From Paenibacillus sp. CF384 (GTDB lineage: Bacteria; Bacillota; Bacilli; Paenibacillales; Paenibacillaceae), in assembly GCF_900106745.1 (NCBI RefSeq), contig NZ_FNNV01000009.1:124001-188000 (forward strand): 64,000 bases of DNA, written 5' to 3'. A program made the position numbers and the translations under genes. Below are positions 26,441-36,352 of this stretch, piece after piece; position 1 is the stretch's first letter; every line of letters begins with the position of its first letter. The notes under the pieces were generated by a model. It saw nothing but the letters and a program-made list of their open reading frames with translations. It was not told where the DNA came from and did not search any database.

Positions 26441-27382
26441 TTGAAACCTTCAAAGGCGGCACAAGCTCCGCTGGCAAAACAAGGCGTAAGTGCATACTTT
26501 CTACTTGGCATGATCGCATTTCTGTGGGGACTTAATTACGCTGTCGTTCGGGTGGGCTTGGAGTCGCTCGATCCGATGTTATTCTTAGTGCTGCGTTTCG
26601 GCGTATCGGCTATCCTCATGTTCGGACTTCTCCGGTGGATGGAAGGGAGCATCGGCGTAAGTCCGGCAGATCTGTGGAAGTTCATTGCCCTCGGACTCAT
26701 TGGCACAACGATGCTGGAGAGCTTCGTTGTGGTATCCATCAACTATACGACGCTTGCGAATTCTTCCATTCTTAGCATTGCCCCTTGGCCGATCTTCGCG
26801 GCGATCTTTGCACCGATCTTTACGAAGGAGCGAATTAAGCGATCCCTGATCGGGTACGGTTTTGTATCCATGCTGGGTGTCATTCTGGTCATATTGGCCG
26901 GAGGAAGCTTCTCGCTTGATTCTGATTTGCTGCTGGGCAATTTGCTCGCGTTCGCCGTAAGTATCTGCGGCGGTTTCTATTCTGCGGCTTGTATTCCGAT
27001 GCTCAAGAAATATTCGGCGCTGCGCATGACCACGTGGATGTTCAGCTTCGGTACGTTGTTTATGCTGCCTTTTACAACCAAAGCATGGGGAGCAACCGAT
27101 TGGACGGGCATGAGCTGGTCAACGATCGGGGCACTGGCTTGCAATATTTTCGTCATCACGATCATCTGCTTCCTGCTGTGGAACAAAGTTATGCCTCAGA
27201 TCGGCGCAGCTACGGCAAGCTTCTATCGGTATTTGACGCCGCTCGCGGCAGCTTTGTCCGGCGTGTTGTTCTTCCAAGAGCCTGTCTATTCCGGCCAGCT
27301 CGTTGGCGCTTGTCTGATGTTCATCGGACTGATCGGCATCAGTCTGCCGGCAAGAAGCAGAACAAGAACCAGAACCGCATAA
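26441..27382 (+). CDS. EamA/DMT-family transporter
   Basis: 313 residues, ten hydrophobic helices in two EamA repeats. The first repeat contains LWGLNYAVVRVGL; the second starts near LLLGNLLAFAVSICGGFYSA and ends with YRYLTPLAAALSGVLFF. TTG 26441 is chosen over GTG 26408 and ATG 26432 because GGGAGAG sits 9 bp before it. The family exports amino acids or other small metabolites; substrate unknown. Preceded by a terminator, so it is a separate transcript. The C-terminus is Arg/Thr-rich (SRTRTRTA). Confidence 0.87.
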   Translation: MKPSKAAQAPLAKQGVSAYFLLGMIAFLWGLNYAVVRVGLESLDPMLFLVLRFGVSAILMFGLLRWMEGSIGVSPADLWKFIALGLIGTTMLESFVVVSINYTTLANSSILSIAPWPIFAAIFAPIFTKERIKRSLIGYGFVSMLGVILVILAGGSFSLDSDLLLGNLLAFAVSICGGFYSAACIPMLKKYSALRMTTWMFSFGTLFMLPFTTKAWGATDWTGMSWSTIGALACNIFVITIICFLLWNKVMPQIGAATASFYRYLTPLAAALSGVLFFQEPVYSGQLVGACLMFIGLIGISLPARSRTRTRTA

Positions 27383-27609
27383 ATTCTCTCTCCCCTGCAA
27401 ATACTTACATTACCGAAGAGTTGTTCTATGCATGAACTAGATGTAAAATAGTTGAAGCATCAGGAGCCCCTTCAAGCAGTCATGGCAGAGCCGATCAACC
27501 ATACGCTCATCCTCACCTCCTTGTTCGTAAAGCTGATGCTTTGCGTGCATGGAGGTTTTCTTGTTTTCTAATCGCATTCTGACCGGATAATAGCAAGAAG
27601 GAGGACAAT

Positions 27610-29373
27610 ATGGCATTTCGCAGCTCGAAACGCAAGCTAGATCTATTGCCTTATACACTGAAGCATCGGCTGTTCGCCATGCTGGCGCTGTGCGTTATCA
27701 TACCGCTGACCTTAATCGGACTTATTTCTTTCTTTGGCATCTACAATGTGCTTCAGAACAAAGTGGAGAAAGGGGTCGAGAAAAGCTTGGAGCAAGAGCG
27801 TAAAGGGATCGAATCCATCTTAAGCAACTTGGATTACTCCTCGCGCCAGCTCGCCTTCGAAGGGAAGGTCGGCAAGGACCTCAAGAGTTATCTGACGTCA
27901 CCTGATCCGCTGGATCGCAAAGAGTTGGCCGATGAGATCGAGAATTACATTTCTTTGATTAACTACACGAATCCGCTCCTCGGCTTGACGACGTATTATT
28001 TGCCTGAAACGAAGGAATTCCTGTTTGAGAATTTGTATATCAACCCCAAGCTCGACATTAACAACTTTGCAAAAATCAATCAGAATTCGAGCAATTATAC
28101 GATTCACGGGCCGCATCGTACGTTATATACGAACAGCCGCAATTCCGTCTTCTCCATCATGCGTCAAACGGAAACCGGCTCCGGCGAGAAGAACATCGAG
28201 CCGATCTATGTCTATATTGAGACGAACGTCTCCGCAATCACGAGCTTATTCAACAATGACCCGTATGGTATGCCTGTCCGGCATTTGATGCTAGACGAGA
28301 AAGGTCACATTATCTATAACAGTCAAGAAGATACCGATTTCCCGATTGGCGCCGATATCGCTTCCATTAAGGATAGACTAAGCGACAACTTTGTTTTCTT
28401 TGAAACCTCAAGCAACTATGGCATTAAAGTAGCCGTCGTCATTGACCGCAATGACTACCATAAAGAAATGAATACTTGGCTGAAGCGCTTCGCAGCCGTC
28501 GGTATTCTCTCGCTCGTCATCGGATTAGCGATCGGTTGGATCATCTGGAGCATGATCTATGGCCCGCTGCAGCACATTCGCAAGCAGTTCAAGATGCTTG
28601 GGGAGAATCGGTTCAATGAGCCGCCGGTCTCTCTTCATATGAAGGAGTTTGACGAGCTGCTGTACCATTTCTACGAAATGCGGCAGCGTATTCGCGGGCT
28701 GATGTCAGAGATCGAACAGAAAGAATCACGCAAAAGACAGCTGGAAGTCGAGAAGCTCATGTACCAGATGAATCCGCATTTTATCCATAACACGCTGAAT
28801 ACCGCGCAGTGGCTTGCTCGCATTAACGGTCAGGACGAGATTGTCCGGCTGCTGATGATTTTTACGCGCGTGCTCAATTACAATCTGGGCAAGGAAGGCA
28901 AGATCGTCACCGTCGGCGATGAAATCCAGACCGTCAAAGACTATATGGAGCTGCAGCAAATCAGGTACAATCACAATTTCAATGTGGAGATCGAGGTAGA
29001 GGATGGGACAAGCGCGATTGAAATGCCCCGATTTATCCTGCAGCCGCTTGTCGAGAATGCCCTCTATCATGGTTTCAAGCAGAAGGATGGCACGATTACC
29101 GTTAAGGTAAGCAGACATGGCGAAGAGCATCTGTTCATCAGCGTGAAAGACAATGGGGAAGGGATGTCGCAGGAGGTAATCGAGAAGCTGTTTCAATCCA
29201 ATGATCCTAACCGCCGTAAGGTGGGCCTTGGGATTGGGCTTAATTTCGTCAATAATATTGTGAACATGTACTATGGTGATCCCTATGGACTTGAAGTATC
29301 CAGTACGATCGGGGTCGGTACGGAAATGCGGCTGCTGCTGCCGATCACGGTGAAGGAGGTGTGGGATGATTAG
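27610..29373 (+). CDS. Sensor histidine kinase, YesM type
   Basis: 587 residues. TM helix (about 22-46), a large extracellular domain, TM helix (about 294-316), HAMP, then the His_kinase domain with His390 in QMNPHFIHNTLN, and an ATPase domain with DNGEGM and GIGLNFVNNIV. AAGAAGGAGG lies before the ATG. It overlaps the YesN-type regulator by 8 bp. With the lipoprotein and permeases after it, it forms a sugar-sensing ABC unit: it likely detects an extracellular sugar and switches on the transporter. Confidence 0.93.
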   Translation: MAFRSSKRKLDLLPYTLKHRLFAMLALCVIIPLTLIGLISFFGIYNVLQNKVEKGVEKSLEQERKGIESILSNLDYSSRQLAFEGKVGKDLKSYLTSPDPLDRKELADEIENYISLINYTNPLLGLTTYYLPETKEFLFENLYINPKLDINNFAKINQNSSNYTIHGPHRTLYTNSRNSVFSIMRQTETGSGEKNIEPIYVYIETNVSAITSLFNNDPYGMPVRHLMLDEKGHIIYNSQEDTDFPIGADIASIKDRLSDNFVFFETSSNYGIKVAVVIDRNDYHKEMNTWLKRFAAVGILSLVIGLAIGWIIWSMIYGPLQHIRKQFKMLGENRFNEPPVSLHMKEFDELLYHFYEMRQRIRGLMSEIEQKESRKRQLEVEKLMYQMNPHFIHNTLNTAQWLARINGQDEIVRLLMIFTRVLNYNLGKEGKIVTVGDEIQTVKDYMELQQIRYNHNFNVEIEVEDGTSAIEMPRFILQPLVENALYHGFKQKDGTITVKVSRHGEEHLFISVKDNGEGMSQEVIEKLFQSNDPNRRKVGLGIGLNFVNNIVNMYYGDPYGLEVSSTIGVGTEMRLLLPITVKEVWDD

Positions 29374-30751
29374 GACATTGATCGTAGACGATGAGCATTT
29401 GGTACGCAAAGGATTGGTCTTTACCGTTCCGTGGAAGGAATGCGGGTTTGAAATTGTCGCTGAGGCGGACAATGGGGAGAGCGCGCTCGACATTATTGAT
29501 CGCGTGCCGATCGACCTGCTGTTGACCGATTTGACGATGCCTGTCATGGACGGATTTGAACTGATGCGCATTGTGAAGGAACGTTACCCGGCAGTACGGA
29601 CCGTTGTGCTGACCTGTCATCAAGATTTTCATTTTCTGCAGGATGCGATGCGTTTAGGGGCCATCGATTATGTCGTGAAGACCGATATTGCCGATAATGT
29701 GCTGGAAGAAATGCTCCTGCGCATATCAGAGCGAATCGTAGCGGAGCAAGCGCAAGGCGGGTTGGCGGAAGCCGCAGGGCAAGCGAAGCAGACTGAATCC
29801 CGCCAGTCATTGATCGTTATGCTTCCAGAGCTGGGCAAGGCGCAAGTCCGTCCGGCAGGACTGGACGGTGCCGTTCAAATCCAAGACTCGATCTGGATGG
29901 TTCCCGGCAAAACCAGCTCGGAAATCGATGCGCTCTTATCCCGAATCGAAAGGGAGGGAGAAGCGGGCAAGCATAGTTACGCGCGCGTCACGAATTGGCC
30001 GGATAAACCGAGAACTTCGGATTGGCTGCCGATGCTCAAGGAACGCATGTTTTACGAGTCCTATGCAAACGATGAATATATCGTTTCCCTATCGGAGCTC
30101 ACCGGCGAGAAGCCGAGCACGGTAGATGTGCCTGCTCTTATTCGGCAAGCTTGGCGCAATCAGCGCTGGTTGTTCGATAAGAAGGAATTCGAGGAATTGA
30201 TGCTTTCGATCCGTGAAGGCAAGCCATCCTATCGCAGCGTCGTGGCGATGTTCGAGGAATTGGCAGCCGCGTGGGAATTGCTAGCCGTTAACAACCGGCT
30301 ATGGCCGAATTGGCGCTCGGCGACTGCGGCTTTCACCAGGTTGGACGAATGGCAGCACTGGTACGAGCAGTCATCGCGCAGCATCGCGCAATATGCCAGA
30401 AGCCGCGGGTTCTCGAATGACGTCTTTATCGCAATCATGCGTGCGCTCGAGATGCTGCATACGGATTCGGGTGAAAGCGCCAATCGTACCGAGCTGTCCG
30501 CCAAAGTGAATCTCAGCCAGAGCTATTTCAGTACGATATTCAAAGAGATCATCGGGAAGTCCTTTCATGAAGCAGTGAAAGAAGCGCGGCTGGAGAAAGC
30601 CAAGCACATGCTGGTGCAGCATGCGGATATGCCGATCTATTGGATCGCGGAGAAGACAGGCTTCCAGGATGAGAAGTACTTCAGCAAGATATTCCGGCTG
30701 CAAACCGGCATGGTGCCATCGGAGTTCAGAGAACGCCAGCTGCGCCGGTAA
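29366..30751 (+). CDS. Response regulator, YesN type (receiver plus AraC HTH)
   Basis: 461 residues. The N-terminal receiver has the phospho-acceptor Asp55 in LLLTDLTMPVMDG. A middle region with little similarity is followed by a C-terminal AraC domain (about 360-458) with VNLSQSYFSTIFKEIIGKSF and the second HTH WIAEKTGFQDEKYFSKIFRL. It is co-translated with the kinase. It should activate the binding-protein/permease genes that start 177 bp later. Confidence 0.93.
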   Translation: MIRTLIVDDEHLVRKGLVFTVPWKECGFEIVAEADNGESALDIIDRVPIDLLLTDLTMPVMDGFELMRIVKERYPAVRTVVLTCHQDFHFLQDAMRLGAIDYVVKTDIADNVLEEMLLRISERIVAEQAQGGLAEAAGQAKQTESRQSLIVMLPELGKAQVRPAGLDGAVQIQDSIWMVPGKTSSEIDALLSRIEREGEAGKHSYARVTNWPDKPRTSDWLPMLKERMFYESYANDEYIVSLSELTGEKPSTVDVPALIRQAWRNQRWLFDKKEFEELMLSIREGKPSYRSVVAMFEELAAAWELLAVNNRLWPNWRSATAAFTRLDEWQHWYEQSSRSIAQYARSRGFSNDVFIAIMRALEMLHTDSGESANRTELSAKVNLSQSYFSTIFKEIIGKSFHEAVKEARLEKAKHMLVQHADMPIYWIAEKTGFQDEKYFSKIFRLQTGMVPSEFRERQLRR

Positions 30752-30927
30752 GGTAGAAAAAAAACGAATGCAGGTGAGAAAAAAGTCGTCTGGCGTCGAC
30801 AGCTTTGTCCGATGGGCAGACGTTCTTCTCCCATGCATAAGTCCCGATTCTCTCACGATTCGGCTTGGTGCGGCGGTATGATGGACATGTACCAAATAAC
30901 ATTAAACAGCCGAAAGAAGGGGTCGCA

Positions 30928-32640
30928 TTGAAAAAGGCAGCATTGTTGTCAGCAGTAGCATTAATGCTTGTTGTAACCGCTTGCGGAGATAAAACAAACG
31001 AGACCGCAAACTCAAACAATTCGAATAACACCCAAGCAGACGCACCGGCAAACACACCTGTAGAGAAAGCCGATCCGTTTGGTAAATACGCAGAAACCGT
31101 GGAGTTTACGACAATCGTGAACAACAACCCGGAAGCAGCTAAGAAGTTCCCGGAAGGCGAATCCTTCGAGAACAATAAATACAAGTCCTACCTGGAATCA
31201 TCGCTTAACGTGAAATCCACGCCGCTTTGGGAAGCGAATGGAGCGGCATATGCCAATAAATTCAACCTCATGATTGCAAGTAACGATCTGCCTGACATCT
31301 TCGTTGTGGAGAATATCGACAAGACTCCTGCCAAAACACTGCTGAAACGTATGTACGATGCAGGCATGCTGGAAGATCTGACAACGGTTTATGAGCAATA
31401 TGCAAGCGATGCGGTTAAGGAAGTAAACGCTTCGGTCGATAACAAAGCGCTAGAGAACGCATCATTCGATGGCAAGCTGTACGGCCTGCCGAGCGTTAAC
31501 GATATGAACAACGCACAGATGGTTTGGATCCGCCAAGACTGGCTGGACAAGCTGCAATTGAAAGCTCCTACAACAACGGATGAGCTGATGGCGGTAGCCA
31601 AAGCGTTCAAGGAACAAGATCCGGACGGTAACGGTAAAGCAGATACGCTTGGTCTTGCTGTACAAGGCGCACAATTGTTCAACAACGATCCGTTCACGTT
31701 GACAGGTTTCGTATGGGCAGAGAACGCGTTCCCGAACATGTGGGTCAAAGACGCTTCCGGCAAGCTCGTATACGGCTCAACAATGCCTGAAATGAAAACA
31801 GCGCTTGGCAAACTGGCGCAAATGTACAAAGACGGCTCGATCGACAGCGAATTCGCGCTTCGTGACGGTAACAAAACATCGGAATTCCTAGTCAGTGACC
31901 GCGCCGGCATGATGATGGGCATGTGGTGGAACCCGTACTGGCCAATCGGCGGTGCGATCGACAATAACCCTAAAGGCGAGTGGAAAGCTTATCCGATCCT
32001 GACTGGCGACCATGTTAACGTAGGCAACGAGTTCTACTCCAACTCCTTCATGGTTGTGAAGAAAGGCTACGCACACCCAGAGCTTGCTGTTAAGATCATG
32101 AACACGATGAAAGCAAACTCGACGAAGAAAATTCCTGAGCTGCTGGAGCTTGAAACAACAGGCATCTACAAAGCAAGCGATTCGACCAGAAACCAATGGG
32201 GCTTGAACGCACAAATTTCCCCGGCATTCCCGGATACAACGGCTCGTACCGTTAAGAAATTCGATGATATTTTCGCTGGTACAGCGCAAGAGAGCGTTCT
32301 GGATATCGCGGAGAAACCGATCTTTGATCAAGTGAAATCGGAGAAAGACAATCCGAAGAAAGATCTGAACAACTACAAGACGTTCCTGGCTTGGATGGAA
32401 GGTAACGGCGTAGTTTCGCATAACAAGCTTAACAACGTATTCAACGAATTCACGGGCACAACGCCAACAATGGAACAAAGCAACACGACGCTTACAGATC
32501 TTCAAACGAAAGTGTTCCTCGAAATCATCATGGGCAAGAAAGATATTTCGGAATTCGACAACTTCGTAACGCAGTGGAAGAAGCTTGGCGGCGAGAAGAT
32601 CACGGAAGAAGTAAACGCAGAATATACAAAGACGCATTAA
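30928..32640 (+). CDS. Extracellular solute-binding lipoprotein
   Basis: 570 residues. Signal peptide MKKAALLSAVALMLVVTAC with lipobox VTAC (Cys at about 19-20) and an Asn/Ser-rich linker. TTG 30928 is preferred to the upstream ATG 30865: AAAGAAGGGG (30913-30922) is just before it and the longer form would bury the signal peptide. LplA-like length. It is controlled in all likelihood by the YesMN pair upstream, and the hairpin after it separates it from the permeases. Confidence 0.92.
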   Translation: MKKAALLSAVALMLVVTACGDKTNETANSNNSNNTQADAPANTPVEKADPFGKYAETVEFTTIVNNNPEAAKKFPEGESFENNKYKSYLESSLNVKSTPLWEANGAAYANKFNLMIASNDLPDIFVVENIDKTPAKTLLKRMYDAGMLEDLTTVYEQYASDAVKEVNASVDNKALENASFDGKLYGLPSVNDMNNAQMVWIRQDWLDKLQLKAPTTTDELMAVAKAFKEQDPDGNGKADTLGLAVQGAQLFNNDPFTLTGFVWAENAFPNMWVKDASGKLVYGSTMPEMKTALGKLAQMYKDGSIDSEFALRDGNKTSEFLVSDRAGMMMGMWWNPYWPIGGAIDNNPKGEWKAYPILTGDHVNVGNEFYSNSFMVVKKGYAHPELAVKIMNTMKANSTKKIPELLELETTGIYKASDSTRNQWGLNAQISPAFPDTTARTVKKFDDIFAGTAQESVLDIAEKPIFDQVKSEKDNPKKDLNNYKTFLAWMEGNGVVSHNKLNNVFNEFTGTTPTMEQSNTTLTDLQTKVFLEIIMGKKDISEFDNFVTQWKKLGGEKITEEVNAEYTKTH

Positions 32641-32664
32641 GGGAAGTTCAAGCAGATGGAGAAG

Positions 32665-32703
32665 GAAAGGCGTTAATCTTAACGGTTAACGCCTTTCGTT
32701 TCC
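32665..32703 (+). terminator. Hairpin between binding protein and permeases
   Basis: GAAAGGCGTTAA (32665-32676) pairs with TTAACGCCTTTC (32686-32697), followed by GTTTCC. It probably reduces expression of the permeases relative to the binding protein. Confidence 0.65.
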
Positions 32704-32728
32704 TAAGCGGGATGGGAGGATTATAGAG

Positions 32729-33628
32729 ATGGCAAAGCTGTGGCAGAAGGAATCCATACATTTTCATATCATGCTGTTGCCGGCACTCGCATTGGTCTTG
32801 ATTTTTCAAATCTATCCGATGTCAGGTATCGTATTGGCGTTCAAAGATTTTGTGCCTACTAAAGGCATCTGGGGCTCGCCTTGGGCAGGCTTCAAGCATT
32901 TTCTCTTCGTGCTCGACAATCCGGAAAGCGCCACGATATTGCGCAACACCTTGATTATTTCGTTCGGTAAAATCATCACCCTCATTATTGTGCCGGTCGT
33001 ATTCGCACTTATGCTTAATGAAATTAGACTTCGCTGGTTCAAACGTACCGTTCAAACGATCGTTTATCTGCCCCACTTCCTGTCTTGGGTCGTCGTAGCA
33101 GGTATTCTCAAAGATGTCCTTTCCCTTAGCGGCCCTGTGAACTGGGTGCTTCATAGCTGGTTTGGTTTGGACCCGCAAATGTTCCTCGGGAGCAATGAAT
33201 GGTTCCGTACGATCATCGTGTCATCCAACGTATGGAAAGAGTTTGGTTTCTCAACGATTATTTACTTAGCGGCTCTCACCAACATCAACCCTTCGCTGTA
33301 TGAAGCGGCTGAAATTGACGGAGCAGGACGTTTCCAAAAACTAATGAATATTACATTGCCGGGTATTGCGATGACGATCGCGCTGCTTGCTACGCTGAGC
33401 CTTAACGGCGTACTTAATGCGGGCTTCGACCAAGTCTTCAACATGTACAACGTACTGGTCATGGAATCCGGCGATATTATTGATACGTATGTGTACCGCT
33501 CGGGGCTGATGTCCGCCCAATATGAGATGGCAACCGCGATCGGACTGCTGAATTCCGTCGTGAGCTTCATCTTAGTTATTCTTACTTATACGATGGCTTA
33601 TCGATTTGCTAATTATCGCATCTTCTAG
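32729..33628 (+). CDS. Carbohydrate ABC transporter permease, LplB type
   Basis: 299 residues with six helices. EAA loop EAAEIDGAGRFQKL followed by NITLPGIAMT (about 190-215). GGGAGG is 9 bp upstream of the ATG. It pairs with the next gene; the set (kinase, regulator, binding protein, two permeases) is complete except for the shared ATPase. Confidence 0.93.
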   Translation: MAKLWQKESIHFHIMLLPALALVLIFQIYPMSGIVLAFKDFVPTKGIWGSPWAGFKHFLFVLDNPESATILRNTLIISFGKIITLIIVPVVFALMLNEIRLRWFKRTVQTIVYLPHFLSWVVVAGILKDVLSLSGPVNWVLHSWFGLDPQMFLGSNEWFRTIIVSSNVWKEFGFSTIIYLAALTNINPSLYEAAEIDGAGRFQKLMNITLPGIAMTIALLATLSLNGVLNAGFDQVFNMYNVLVMESGDIIDTYVYRSGLMSAQYEMATAIGLLNSVVSFILVILTYTMAYRFANYRIF

Positions 33629-33652
33629 TGTATACAAGCGAGGTGAAATGGT

Positions 33653-34537
33653 ATGGTTCAAAATAAAACGCTCGGTTCGCGGTCATTTGACGTATTTCTG
33701 CTGCTGTTCATGGTAGTCGTATCTCTTCTGTCCGTTGCGCCTATTATTCATACGCTGGCATTGTCGCTGAGCAAAGCTTCCTTCGCCATGGCCGGACAAG
33801 TTTTTCTATGGCCGAAAGGCTTCGATATCAGCTCTTATCAAAAAGTATTTACGGATAAGCAATTCTTTCTCTCTTTCTGGGTTTCGGTGAAACGTACCGT
33901 CACTTATACTGGATTTAGCTTGCTTGTCACTGTGCTGATGTCATACCCACTATCACGTGAAACCAGACAATTCAAATCGCGGAACGTCTATATGTGGGTG
34001 TTCGTATTCGTCATGATGTTTAACGGCGGTCTCGTACCGACGTACCTGACGATCAAATCCCTCGGGATGATGAATAACTTCTGGGTTCTGATCCTGCCTG
34101 GACTGGTTAATGTGTACAACGCCATTCTGGTCATGAACTTCTTCCGGAACCTGCCGAAGGAATTGGACGAATCGGCTGGCATGGACGGAGCAGGCGCATG
34201 GCGGAAGCTGGTACTCATTTACTTGCCGCTCTCGCTGCCTGTACTTGCGACCATTACGCTGTTCAACGTCGTTACGACATGGAATGAATACTTCTCTGCG
34301 ATGATCTACGTCACGAAGAGCAACTTAATTCCGCTGCAAACGTATTTACAGCAGGTCGTTGTTACCATCGATCCGACGAAAATCACCACCGAGAACGTAA
34401 GTCAGCTTACGAAAGTATCGAGCGAAACGCTTAACTCGGCCAAAATCGCCGTCACGATGCTGCCGATTCTCATTATTTATCCGCTGCTTCAGCGCTATTT
34501 CATCACGGGGATAACGATGGGTTCTGTCAAAGAATAA
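33653..34537 (+). CDS. Carbohydrate ABC transporter permease, LplC type
   Basis: 294 residues with six helices. EAA-type loop ELDESAGMDGAGAWRKL followed by YLPLSLPVLAT (about 165-195), and the family tail QRYFITGITMGSVKE. It is 24 bp after the first permease. The last helix pair flanks a region with TTENVSQLTKVSSETL. Seven bases separate its stop from a GTG; the true start of the next gene is 25 bp downstream. Confidence 0.93.
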   Translation: MVQNKTLGSRSFDVFLLLFMVVVSLLSVAPIIHTLALSLSKASFAMAGQVFLWPKGFDISSYQKVFTDKQFFLSFWVSVKRTVTYTGFSLLVTVLMSYPLSRETRQFKSRNVYMWVFVFVMMFNGGLVPTYLTIKSLGMMNNFWVLILPGLVNVYNAILVMNFFRNLPKELDESAGMDGAGAWRKLVLIYLPLSLPVLATITLFNVVTTWNEYFSAMIYVTKSNLIPLQTYLQQVVVTIDPTKITTENVSQLTKVSSETLNSAKIAVTMLPILIIYPLLQRYFITGITMGSVKE

Positions 34538-34562
34538 ATCCAATGTGAAGCGAGGATCTTTC

Positions 34563-35438
34563 ATGACGAACAGTAGGAACAGTGTAAACAGTGCAAACAG
34601 TGCAAACAGTGCAAACAGTACAAACAGTGCAAAAAGTACTGTGGAATTAATTACGAGAGCCGACGACTGTGGAAATTGCGAGTCGCATAACCTGGCGATC
34701 GCGGAGAGCGTGAAGCATGGTATCGTGCGCAACGTCTCCGTGATGGCAACAGGGGCCGCGCTTGAGCATGCGGCGGCTTTGTTTGCCGAAGACCGAAGCA
34801 CCTGCTTCGGTCTTCATGCTACGATGAATGCGGAATGGGAGACATTCCGCTGGAAGCCGCTGCTCCCGGCATCGCAAGTGTCAACACTTGTTGAGGCGGA
34901 TGGGTACTTCAAGCAGCATCCGGGGCTGTGGCTTGCCGCGCCGCCGGATGTCGAGCAGATCTTGAGCGAGATGAAGGCGCAGCTGGACAAGCTGCGTGCT
35001 GCGGGGTTTGACATTACATATGCGGATTCGCATATGTTCTTCGAATGGGCGGTCAAAGGGCTCGATGCGGCTTTCGACGCGTGGTGCGTGCAAGAAGGTC
35101 TTATCAGTCATCGGCCGTTTACGGGGAGATTGCCTGAGCTTGGCGGAACTGCGGGAGTTGGAGAGGGTGCAGGTGCAGAAGCGAGTGTGAATGCAGGTGA
35201 TCCGGTGGATCAGTTCGTCGCTCGGTTGAAGCTCGCCGCGCCGGGGCAGTATCTGATCGTCGGCCATCCCGGCTATGACGATGAAGAGACGCGGAGCTGG
35301 GGGAACTCGGATTATCCGGGTACGAAGGTTGCGCAAGACCGTCATTGGGAGCGCCTGATGTTTACGGATGCGCGTGTACTGGATGCCGTTCAGAGTGGTG
35401 GCATTCGCTTGCTTCGTTATGATGAGGCGCAGATGTAA
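34563..35438 (+). CDS. YdjC/ChbG-type carbohydrate deacetylase
   Basis: 291 residues. ITRADDCGNCESHN (about 31-44) gives the Asp-Asp metal motif, ITYADSHMFFEW the second metal/His segment. This fold deacetylates acetylated oligosaccharides such as diacetylchitobiose. Start at ATG 34563 with GCGAGGA 7 bp upstream; GTG 34545 is less likely. The N-terminus is an unusual repeat of Asn-Ser-Ala units encoded by 9-bp DNA repeats. A Gly/Ala/Glu-rich insert (about 200-215) interrupts the domain. Together with the next esterase it suggests that the imported sugar carries acyl groups. Confidence 0.8.
   Translation: MTNSRNSVNSANSANSANSTNSAKSTVELITRADDCGNCESHNLAIAESVKHGIVRNVSVMATGAALEHAAALFAEDRSTCFGLHATMNAEWETFRWKPLLPASQVSTLVEADGYFKQHPGLWLAAPPDVEQILSEMKAQLDKLRAAGFDITYADSHMFFEWAVKGLDAAFDAWCVQEGLISHRPFTGRLPELGGTAGVGEGAGAEASVNAGDPVDQFVARLKLAAPGQYLIVGHPGYDDEETRSWGNSDYPGTKVAQDRHWERLMFTDARVLDAVQSGGIRLLRYDEAQM
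34569..34640 (+). repeat. In-frame 9-bp tandem repeat in the deacetylase N-terminus
   Basis: Eight 9-bp units (AACAGTGCA and variants) encode (N-S-A)-like residues. Four of the units are identical. 9-bp units change length without shifting frame, so copy number may vary between strains. Confidence 0.88.
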
Positions 35439-35489
35439 CAGAAACGATCGATTGCGGATTCTATTGCAGTTACAGGAGGAGAATGAACG

Positions 35490-36257
35490 ATGGCAGTCAT
35501 TCATATGGATTTTTTTTCAAGCGTACTGGGGATGACCTCAACGGTATCCATCGTGATGCCGCAGGATGTGCAGCCGGGCGAGAAGCTGCCTGTGCTGTAT
35601 ATGCTCCATGGTTTAAGCGATAACGAGAATACGTGGCTTCGCCAAACGACGCTGGAATACCAGCTCTCGAAATATCGTATGTGCGTCGTCATGCCGAACG
35701 TGCATCGCAGCTTCTACTCCGATATGGCGCATGGCGCAAAGTACTGGACCTATGTGAGCGAGGAGCTTCCGAAGATCGTCAAAGCGATGTTCCCGATTTC
35801 GGACCGCAGAGAAGATACCTTCGCAGCTGGCTTATCGATGGGTGGTTACGGCGCAATGAAATTGGCGCTTGCGCATCCGGATCGTTACGCTGCAGCAGCA
35901 AGCTTCTCCGGCGCGCTGGATATCCGCGCGATCGAGAATTTGTTCGTAGGCAGTGAATTCACCGATATTTTCGGTGATCTGGCAGATGCGAAGGAGCATA
36001 AGGATGACTTGTTCCACCTCGCGAATGTCGCGGCACGATCGGGCAAAGAGCTTCCTGCGCTGTATCAATGCTGCGGGACGGAAGACTTCCTTTATGCCGA
36101 TAATATCCGCTTCCTGAATCACTTGAAAGCGCTAGGCGTGGAGCTTACGTACGAGGAAGAACCAGGCCTGCACGAGTGGGGCTACTGGAACATGAAGCTG
36201 CCGCGCGTGCTTGAATTCCTTACCGGCGCTGCGAAGAAGGATGCTGTACTTAAATAA
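35490..36257 (+). CDS. Esterase of the tributyrin/acetyl esterase family (alpha/beta hydrolase)
   Basis: 255 residues, no signal peptide. Catalytic Ser116 in AAGLSMGGYGA, Asp199 in CCGTEDF and His228 in PGLHEWGYW are in the right order and spacing; MLHGLSD gives the oxyanion loop. AGGAGGAGAAT lies before the ATG. Members act on short acyl esters, often on acetylated sugars in the cytoplasm, which fits the neighbouring deacetylase. The operon ends at a strong terminator. Confidence 0.88.
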   Translation: MAVIHMDFFSSVLGMTSTVSIVMPQDVQPGEKLPVLYMLHGLSDNENTWLRQTTLEYQLSKYRMCVVMPNVHRSFYSDMAHGAKYWTYVSEELPKIVKAMFPISDRREDTFAAGLSMGGYGAMKLALAHPDRYAAAASFSGALDIRAIENLFVGSEFTDIFGDLADAKEHKDDLFHLANVAARSGKELPALYQCCGTEDFLYADNIRFLNHLKALGVELTYEEEPGLHEWGYWNMKLPRVLEFLTGAAKKDAVLK

Positions 36258-36265
36258 AGGAATTG

Positions 36266-36303
36266 AATCCCGTCTCCCGGCTTGCCGAAGACGGGATTTT
36301 TGT
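36266..36303 (+). terminator. Rho-independent terminator
   Basis: AATCCCGTCT (36266-36275) pairs with AGACGGGATT (36289-36298), then TTTT. It ends the ABC/deacetylase/esterase operon. Confidence 0.88.
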
Positions 36304-36352
36304 ATATGCGTCTGGTTATTCTAGCCCCACTCAACTGAGCAAACCCGAATCA

